The notes beneath the pieces are model-generated. The model saw only the letters and a program-made list of their open reading frames with translations, ran no database searches and had not been told where the DNA came from. Of a DNA stretch of 64,000 bases, positions 58,183 to 64,000 are shown in pieces (the stretch's first letter is position 1; each line of letters begins with the position of its first letter). Origin of the DNA: Salinisphaera sp963835375 (GTDB taxonomy: Bacteria > Pseudomonadota > Gammaproteobacteria > Nevskiales > Salinisphaeraceae); contig CAWIGB010000013.1 in NCBI GenBank assembly GCA_963835375.1, forward strand, positions 62,001 to 126,000. The letters run 5' to 3'. Both the position numbers and the translations under genes were made by a program.

Positions 58183-58838
58183 ATCGGATCTCCTCCTTCG
58201 TGCTGCTTTTTAGTCTGGGTGCCACGTCCTCGGCAGAATCGATGACGTGCTGTTGATCGAGACCAGGCACATCGAAAACACGAATGCCAGCCCTTGCCCA
58301 TGACAATGATGGAATGCCTATATCGCCGCAACTATTTTTGAAATTTTTAGACTAATCCATTGGTCGAATGGAACACGCCCTGCAAAACTCGGCATCAGAA
58401 CTCTCATGCTTTCAATGCGGTACACGACATCGAAAGCCGGACACATGATCGGGGCCGAACAGGGCCATGGCTGGACCACGGCTCGCCCGCCGCCACAGGA
58501 AGACAGATGGCGCGCTTGCGCGTATGCGACCGGCTCGACGCGCGTTGAACGCTGGCGCGGCGGCGGTGAAACGCGGGTGGAGATGGGTTGAGGCAGGCGT
58601 CCGGCCCCAGCTCGAGCGGGTGGAATCGAGACCGGGCTCGACGGGCCGCCGATCGTGATTCGAGGCTCAGCGCCGGCGAGCTACTGCAGAGGCTGTTGCC
58701 GTTTCATACGGCCATGCCCCGGCCAAGCGACATCACTCGCCTTGCTCGGGACACGCTGCGACCGGCGGCCGGCGTCTTGCCGGGCTAGGCCGGCTCCAAC
58801 GCGGGCCCCCTACGAAAACGGCAACCGCCCTGATACGC
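58183..58838. other. Long intergenic region between importer and sugar symporter genes
   Basis: A 656-base gap. The first 190 bases next to the binding-protein gene are AT-rich around 58330-58365 and must hold its promoter. The rest (58400-58800) is GC-rich; open frames there resemble no protein family. No RNA gene was recognised. Confidence 0.4.
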
Positions 58839-60269
58839 CTAGCGCTGTGCGGTCCCCGCAAACCGAGTGCGTACCTGGCTTTCGAACTCTTCAAGGGACT
58901 TGCCGCGCGTTTCAGGCACCACCGAGATGGTGAAAATGAGCCCCAAAACGGAAATCGCAGAGAACATGAAGAACGTCGGGCCGACCCCCAAAGCCGCCAC
59001 CACGGGCGGAAAACCGAAGGCCACGAGCGCATTGGCCAGCCAGAGCACGAACACGCAGATGCCCATGGCGAGGCTCCGAATCTTCAGCGGGAAGATCTCC
59101 GACAGCATCAGCCACACCAGCGGCCCGAGCGTGCCCTGCATGCAAAACACGAATGCCACCACGAAGATCAGTACCAGATAAGGCTTGATCGCCACGTCCG
59201 GCATGAACATCGCCGATAGCCCAACGAGCACGTGGAATAATGCGATCAGGGCGAAGCCGCCGATCAGCATGGCGCGCCGGTCGATCTTGTTGATCAGCAA
59301 AATGCCCACGGTGATGCCTAACACGCTGAACAGGCCGTTGAGCGTGTTGGCAATGACCGCGCCATTGTTCGAGAAGCCGGAATGCTCGAGCAGCTGCGTG
59401 CCGTAGTACATGATCGCGTTGATGCCGGTGAACTGCTGGAATATGCCGAGCACCGCGCCGATGATGATCAGCCGACGGACCCACGGCACCGTCAGATCCG
59501 ACCATTGGCCGCACTGGCTTTTCTGCTCTTCTTCGACCAGCGAATCCACTTCGGCGATCTCGGCGTTGGCGCGTTCCGGCGTGCGGATCTGCTTGAGTAC
59601 CTCGAGCGCCTCGTCGCGGCGGTTCTGCTCGCTCAGCCAGCGCGGACTCTCGGGCACGCGCAGCATGCCGACGAGTAGCGCAAACGCCGGCAGTACGCCG
59701 ATCACCAGCATGTAACGCCAGATGCCCGGGTAATCGCCCCACACGGTCATGATCACTGCGTTGATGATGAAGGCCGCGAACTGGCCCGAGACGATCATGA
59801 TTTCGTTGCGCGTGACCAGGCTGCCGCGTCTTTCGGTGGGTGCCACTTCGGCGAGATAGACCGGCACCGTGGTGGAGGCGCCGCCCACCGCCAGTCCGAG
59901 GATGAAGCGAAACCCCGAGAGCACTTGCCAGGAGGGCGAAATCGCCTCGCCCAGGGTGCCGACGATGAAGATGCCGGACAGCATGAGGATGGTGTATCGA
60001 CGCCCGGACACATCCGAGATCTTGCCCCCGATCGCAGCGCCCAGCGCAGCGCCGAAGATCAGGATGCTGACCGCGAACCCCTGGGTCAGGGGCGTGAGGC
60101 CCAGATCGATCTTCATCGGATTGACCGCACCATTGATCACGCCGGTGTCGTAGCCGAACAACAGCCCGCCGAATGTCGCAATGAATGCGATGGTCCCGAG
60201 TTTTCGGGTATGCGAGCCCGGCTTGTTCAAAGCAGCGGCCAGAGGGGCCGAAGACGCTCGAGTACTCAC
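58839..60269 (-). CDS. Sugar porter family MFS transporter (XylE/GalP/IolT-like)
   Basis: About 476 residues, 12 helices. Sugar-porter signatures are FGGLLFGYDTGVINGA, KISDVSGRRYTILMLSG, RFILGLAVGGASTTVPVYLAEVAPTERRGSLVTRNEI (PESPR loop next: RVPESPRWLSEQNR), QQFTGINAIMYYGTQLLEHSG and VVPETRGKSLEEFE. Start chosen as GTG 60269, with GGAGGATATT just upstream; longer starts to 60371 are less likely. It imports a hexose, pentose or inositol with protons. Confidence 0.93.
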   Translation of the reverse strand: MSTRASSAPLAAALNKPGSHTRKLGTIAFIATFGGLLFGYDTGVINGAVNPMKIDLGLTPLTQGFAVSILIFGAALGAAIGGKISDVSGRRYTILMLSGIFIVGTLGEAISPSWQVLSGFRFILGLAVGGASTTVPVYLAEVAPTERRGSLVTRNEIMIVSGQFAAFIINAVIMTVWGDYPGIWRYMLVIGVLPAFALLVGMLRVPESPRWLSEQNRRDEALEVLKQIRTPERANAEIAEVDSLVEEEQKSQCGQWSDLTVPWVRRLIIIGAVLGIFQQFTGINAIMYYGTQLLEHSGFSNNGAVIANTLNGLFSVLGITVGILLINKIDRRAMLIGGFALIALFHVLVGLSAMFMPDVAIKPYLVLIFVVAFVFCMQGTLGPLVWLMLSEIFPLKIRSLAMGICVFVLWLANALVAFGFPPVVAALGVGPTFFMFSAISVLGLIFTISVVPETRGKSLEEFESQVRTRFAGTAQR

Positions 60270-60582
60270 TCCAATATCCTCCAGGACGGTCAATACGCCT
60301 ATTCGCAAACGACGGTGCCCCATCAGGGCAGCGCCTGATATGACGTCGCGTTGTTGTGTGCAGCGATCCAAGGCTCACGGCATGACAACAGGACCATGCT
60401 GAATCGCACCCAAGCCGGGCCGTGGGGTTTCGAAACCCGCCCGGGCCATGGACGGTGCAATCGTCGCAACGGTTTCCAACGCGTGTTTGATGGCGACAGT
60501 CGTTGTCGGTACGCCATGTGAGCGGAAGCTACGTGCTCCACTTGCGAGCGGTCAAATCTTTTTATTTCACCATTTAGTATTA

Positions 60583-60598
60583 TGGAATTTATTTTCCA
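60583..60598. promoter_or_regulatory. TGGAA-N6-TTCCA operator in a divergent promoter region
   Basis: TGGAA-TTTATT-TTCCA lies in the AT-rich gap between the sugar porter (start 60269, minus) and the dehydrogenase (start 60680, plus). GGAA-N6-TTCC is, from memory, the core described for RpiR-type IolR repressors of inositol genes in rhizobia. An RpiR protein is encoded at 51412. The link is an inference. Confidence 0.45.
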
Positions 60599-60679
60599 AT
60601 ATTGTTTCGATACTGTCAGATCGAATCACGGACGCATGCACGCGCCCTCCCCTGCACCGCGAAAACGAAGGATCTGGAT

Positions 60680-61678
60680 ATGAGTCGAACACGCATCGGT
60701 ATTTTTGGCGCCGGATATATTGCCTCGGTTCATGCCGACATCCTCGGACAGGACGACCGGGTGGCGCTGGTCGGCGTTGCCGACATGGTTGAAGCCAACG
60801 CGACACGGCTCGCCGCCGAGATCGGTGACGCGCAGACCGGCACGACGCTCGAGGATTGTTCCGCATGGACGGTGGATACGGTCTATATCACCACGCCAAA
60901 TACCACGCATGTCGATCCGGTCGTCACCGCACTCGGCGAGGGACTGAACGTGTTCTGCGAAAAGCCGATGGCCACCGATCTGGCCGGCGGCGATCGCATC
61001 CGCGAGGCCGCGCTGGCATCGCGCGGCGTGTACAACCTCGGCATGAATCGTCGTTACGCCTATACGCACGACAAGCTCAAGGCGCTGATCGAATCCGGCG
61101 ACCTCACGCCCTACAGCGCACAGCTCAAACTCAACCGCGGCGAGCTGCTGCGCCCGGCCTGGACCGCCGACCCGAGCAAGACCGGCGGCTTCCTCTACGA
61201 GACCACCATTCACCAGATCGATCTGCTGCAGTATCTGTTCGGGCCCATCTCGACCCTGCGATGCGCCGCCCGGAGCGCGATCTCCGACGCCGAGTTCGAC
61301 GACTTCTCGATGCTGTTCACGTTCGAGTCCGGCGTGGTGGCCACGCTGTCCTCGTCCGCGCATTCCGGCTGGAGCTTTCCCTTCGAACGCGTGGAGATCT
61401 ACGGCCGCTATGCCACCGCAATGACCGAAGAGCTGGAACGGGTGCGCTATGCGCTGGACCTGGATCAAGTCGTCCATACCGAGGACTACACCCATATCCC
61501 GTTCGCCGAGAAAGGCGGCTACGTGAAAGAGGACCGGCTGTTCATCGATGCCCTGCAGAACGGCGGCAAACCACCGGTGGATGTCGACGACGCCTGCGCA
61601 CTGAACCTGTTGCTCGCCTGCATCTACGAAAGCGCCCGCGAAAATCGGGAGATCGATTTCGCCGGCCCGGGTGCGTGA
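60680..61678 (+). CDS. Gfo/Idh/MocA-family oxidoreductase (inositol 2-dehydrogenase-like)
   Basis: A 332-residue NAD(P)-dependent dehydrogenase. The Rossmann motif is IGIFGAGYIASVHADIL. VYITTPNTTHVDPVVTALGEGLNVFCEKPMATDL contains the catalytic EKP lysine, and GGFLYETTIHQIDLLQYLFGP holds the conserved His of the active site. ATG 60680 follows AAGGATCTGGAT. It probably oxidises a cyclic polyol or sugar taken up by the adjacent transporters. Confidence 0.9.
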   Translation: MSRTRIGIFGAGYIASVHADILGQDDRVALVGVADMVEANATRLAAEIGDAQTGTTLEDCSAWTVDTVYITTPNTTHVDPVVTALGEGLNVFCEKPMATDLAGGDRIREAALASRGVYNLGMNRRYAYTHDKLKALIESGDLTPYSAQLKLNRGELLRPAWTADPSKTGGFLYETTIHQIDLLQYLFGPISTLRCAARSAISDAEFDDFSMLFTFESGVVATLSSSAHSGWSFPFERVEIYGRYATAMTEELERVRYALDLDQVVHTEDYTHIPFAEKGGYVKEDRLFIDALQNGGKPPVDVDDACALNLLLACIYESARENREIDFAGPGA

Positions 61679-61818
61679 GACGATCGGCTAGTGGCTTGTA
61701 GTGCCAAATCGGTTCACATCGTTGATCTGTACTGCTTTTCCGTATCAGACAAGACGCGGAGACCAGAATAGGCAGCATCGGCATTGGTGCAATATCCGAT
61801 ACAAAAACTATACTTTCT

Positions 61819-61926
61819 CCACAGATGAACACCGATTCACACAGATTTAAAGCGCGCGAAATCGACCCCGGGCATCGGCTCTACGCCGGGCTTCTTCATC
61901 TGCGTGAATATGCGTCGATCTGCGGA
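61819..61926. repeat. Dispersed intergenic inverted repeat, TCC(A/G)CAGAT family, copy c
   Basis: Left arm 61819-61847 reads TCCACAGATGAACACCGATT then CACACAGAT. Right arm 61898-61926 reads ATCTGCGTGAATATGCG then TCGATCTGCGGA. It sits in the 670-base gap 61679-62348 between two dehydrogenase genes; the rest of the gap (62080-62170) is AT-rich and shows no gene. Confidence 0.6.
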
Positions 61927-62012
61927 CAAATTGCCTTCAATAACCTGGCTACAAAGTCAACTCGATACGGTAGGCCGGATCCGACGCCAGGCGGTGGAAT
62001 CCGGGCCGTTCG

Positions 62013-62043
62013 TCGGATTACGGTGCAAGCCCCTAATCCGACC
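62013..62043. repeat. GTCGGATTA palindromic repeat, copy 4
   Basis: GTCGGATTA, one unpaired C, inner arms GGTGC and GCCCC (one mismatch) around AA, TAATCCGAC. Orientation as copy 3. It lies about 90 bases after the copy c inverted repeat, the same pairing of two repeat families seen at 54904-55150. Confidence 0.65.
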
Positions 62044-62348
62044 CACGCAATTTTTGTTCATCCACATGGTTACGCAATTTAAAAGCACATATAAATAATT
62101 TTTAAAGATTAAAATACACAAATAGGTCTATGACCAATCGTATTTTTATTTATCTGTGAAATCTATGCGATCGTGGATAGATTATATTCAAACCTTGACC
62201 CAGCTCTCGGTTCGGCAAGACGCATCGATGGCTTCGAGAATAGCGAGCCACGCGCGCCAAGGCGAAGTTCGGTTCGCAGTCATCGGCAACCGAGCCGTAA
62301 GCCGAGAGCCCGGTCCATTGGCCGCTCGTACCATCGCCGCTTGCGTGA

Positions 62349-63476
62349 TCAACCCACCGCGGTCCAACGACCGTCTCGAACCGAAGCAAGTGCCGCGTCG
62401 ATGACGCGATGCACATCCACCGCATCGGCAAAGCTGGGCCACAGCTTTGGCTGTTCGCCGGTGATGGCGGCGATCAGGTCGCGCATCTCGACCGTCACCG
62501 TATCGTTGTAGCCTGTGCCATGGCCGGGCGCCGGGCAGAAGTCGCCATAGTCCGGGTGCGCCGGCCCGATCGGGATACGACGAAAGCCCTGGGTGCGGGC
62601 ATCGTCGCGGCGCGAGTAGAACTGGAGCTCGCTGAGGCGTTCCTGATCGAACACGATCGTGCCTTCGGTGCCGACCACTTCATACGACAGGCCCATCTTG
62701 TGCCCGGTCGCGACGCGCGAGACATACAGCGAGCCGGTGACGCCGTTTTCGAAACGCACCAGCAGTTCGGCCTGGTCGTCGTTTTCGACCGGTACGCGCT
62801 GGCCGGTTTCGCCGTCCGGACGTTCGCGGTGGACGATGCGTGTTTCGGCCATGACTTCGCGGATCGGGCCCAGCAGCCAGTGCGCCATGCCGATGCAGTG
62901 CGAGCCGAGATCGCCCAGCGCCCCGGCCTCGCCGGCTTCGTCGCGCTTCATGCGCCAGTCGATCGGCAGATCGGGATCGGCCAGAAAATCCTCGACGTGC
63001 ACGCCGCGGAACGACACGATCTCGCCGAGCGAGCCGTCGGCGATCAACTCGCGCGCGAACTGCGAGGCCGGGGTCTTCGGATAGTTGAGGCCCACCATGG
63101 CGACCACGCCGGCCTGCTCGGCCGCCGCCTGCATCTCGATGGCTTCGCCCGTATTCGCACCCAGCGGTTTTTCGCACAGTACATGCTTGCCGTTCGCGAT
63201 CGCCTCGAGAACCATGTCGCGGTGCGGCAACGGCGCACAGACCGAGACCACATCGATGTCCGGATCGCTCACCAGTTGGCGCCAGTCGCCGGTATGGCGG
63301 GCGAAGCCCAGGCGCTGGGCAGCGCGTGCGGCCGAGGCATCCGAGCTGGTGGCCATCATCTCGGCAACCGGCCGGGTGTCGAGCCCGAACACGGCGCCGA
63401 CCGAATGGATGGCCAGCGCATGCGCCTTGCCCATGAAACCGGCGCCGATCACGCCGAAACGTAGTGTGTCGCTCAT
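62349..63476 (-). CDS. Gfo/Idh/MocA-family oxidoreductase
   Basis: About 375 residues. LRFGVIGAGFMGKAHALAI is the dinucleotide-binding motif; VVSVCAPLPHRDMVLEAIANGKHVLCEKPLGANTGEA carries the EKP lysine, and GALGDLGSHCIGMAHWLLGPI the active-site His/Asp region. ATG 63476 (MSDTLRFGVIG) is chosen from the family start. 31 bases after the next dehydrogenase gene in the same direction, so co-transcribed. Confidence 0.9.
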   Translation of the reverse strand: MSDTLRFGVIGAGFMGKAHALAIHSVGAVFGLDTRPVAEMMATSSDASAARAAQRLGFARHTGDWRQLVSDPDIDVVSVCAPLPHRDMVLEAIANGKHVLCEKPLGANTGEAIEMQAAAEQAGVVAMVGLNYPKTPASQFARELIADGSLGEIVSFRGVHVEDFLADPDLPIDWRMKRDEAGEAGALGDLGSHCIGMAHWLLGPIREVMAETRIVHRERPDGETGQRVPVENDDQAELLVRFENGVTGSLYVSRVATGHKMGLSYEVVGTEGTIVFDQERLSELQFYSRRDDARTQGFRRIPIGPAHPDYGDFCPAPGHGTGYNDTVTVEMRDLIAAITGEQPKLWPSFADAVDVHRVIDAALASVRDGRWTAVG

Positions 63477-63507
63477 TGGGAAGTCTCGCGGTGCGTGTTC
63501 GCGCGGT

Positions 63508-64000
63508 TCAGTCAATCGCGTCGATCGGTGCCAGCGGCACCCAACGGCCGTCGGCCGCGGCCGATTCGCGCACGGCATCGACGAACTGCAGGCCGAGCAC
63601 GCCGTCGGCGGTGCTCGGATACGCCAGTTCGCCGCGCGTCGGGCGTTTGCCCTCGCGCGTGGCCGCGATCGCCGCGGCGGCTTCGGAATAGATATTGGCA
63701 AAGGATTCGAGAAAGCCTTCCGGATGGCCGAGCCCGATGCGTGTCAGCTCGGCGGCGTCTTCGGATAGCGTCGCCCCGCCCTGCGCCAGGGTCTCGCGGC
63801 GGCCATCCGGGTAGGCGATCTGCAGATGGTGCGGGTCTTCGTGTCGCCATTCGAGCGCGGCTTTCGACCCGACCACGCGGATGCGAAGCCCGTGCTCGGC
63901 GCCGGTCGCGGCCATCGTGATCCACAGCGCGCCGCGTGCGCCGCCGGCGAAACGCAGCATGACGTTGGCGTTGTCGTAGACCCGGCGGTTCGGCACCACC
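63508..64000 (-). CDS. Gfo/Idh/MocA-family oxidoreductase, C-terminal part (runs off the window)
   Basis: The visible 164 residues are the C-terminal beta-sheet domain. NRRVYDNANVMLRFAGGARGALWITMAATGAEHGLRIRVVGSKAALEWRHEDPHHLQIAYPDGRRETL and GHPEGFLESFANIYSEAAAAIAATREGK are typical of sugar dehydrogenase relatives. The N-terminal Rossmann domain lies beyond 64000. It would be the upstream gene of the same operon. Confidence 0.85.
   Translation of the reverse strand, partial: VVPNRRVYDNANVMLRFAGGARGALWITMAATGAEHGLRIRVVGSKAALEWRHEDPHHLQIAYPDGRRETLAQGGATLSEDAAELTRIGLGHPEGFLESFANIYSEAAAAIAATREGKRPTRGELAYPSTADGVLGLQFVDAVRESAAADGRWVPLAPIDAID

Noticed and set aside
58360..58800. Several short plus-strand open frames in the gap before the sugar porter
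   Set aside because: Low-complexity Arg/Gly/Pro-rich translations without ribosome sites or family resemblance.

Overview
The window is GC-rich chromosomal DNA from a gammaproteobacterium. Two gene orders point to this: gshB-algH-ruvX-pyrR-pyrB and pilT/pilU-yggS-rpiA resemble Pseudomonas and relatives. The mixture of a type I-F CRISPR system, rimB-rimK and sugar-uptake genes would fit a marine or halophilic group such as Salinisphaerales, but no rRNA or species marker is present, so that is only a guess.

Layout. 1-8.9 kb holds housekeeping genes: argA (5' end missing), rsmE, gshB, a DUF1479 oxygenase divergent from a ROK regulator, algH, ruvX, pyrR and pyrB. 9-15 kb is a lower-GC surface-polysaccharide island with two intact glycosyltransferases, a flippase and a GT2 gene interrupted by an in-frame amber codon; pyrC, often next to pyrB, is absent. 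15-21 kb is a minus-strand run pilT-pilU-third PilT-like ATPase-rimB-rimK-desuccinylase. 21-24 kb has yggS, rpiA and an MFS exporter.

24-31 kb is a molybdenum island: moaD/moaE apparently fused, moaC fused to a MoaB/MogA domain, modABC on the other strand, then a small secreted protein, a cytochrome b and a YedY-type molybdoenzyme. A ModE-box-like dyad lies between modA and the enzyme genes. 31-34 kb has an ABC exporter and a RelB/RelE-type toxin-antitoxin pair with a palindromic operator.

34-46.7 kb is a complete type I-F CRISPR-Cas locus: cas1, cas2-3, csy1, csy2, csy3, cas6f, a leader with a consensus IHF site, and an array of 71 repeats and 70 spacers (counted by hand). The repeats are identical apart from the last one. 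The spacers are strikingly poor in homopolymer runs. 47-49.3 kb has a DUF1326/DUF2182 pair followed by a scar of gene and transposase remnants. 49.3-64 kb is a carbon-source utilisation region: class II aldolase, EamA exporter, RpiR and LacI regulators, PhyH dioxygenase, a sugar-type ABC importer, a sugar symporter and three Gfo/Idh/MocA dehydrogenases, probably for inositol or a related polyol.

Quality caveat. Many genes in 1-2 kb and 23-42 kb are split between reading frames, including housekeeping genes, whereas 47-64 kb is almost clean. This pattern looks like clustered indel errors in the assembly rather than gene decay. Boundaries, fusions and apparent inactivation in those stretches should be read with that in mind.
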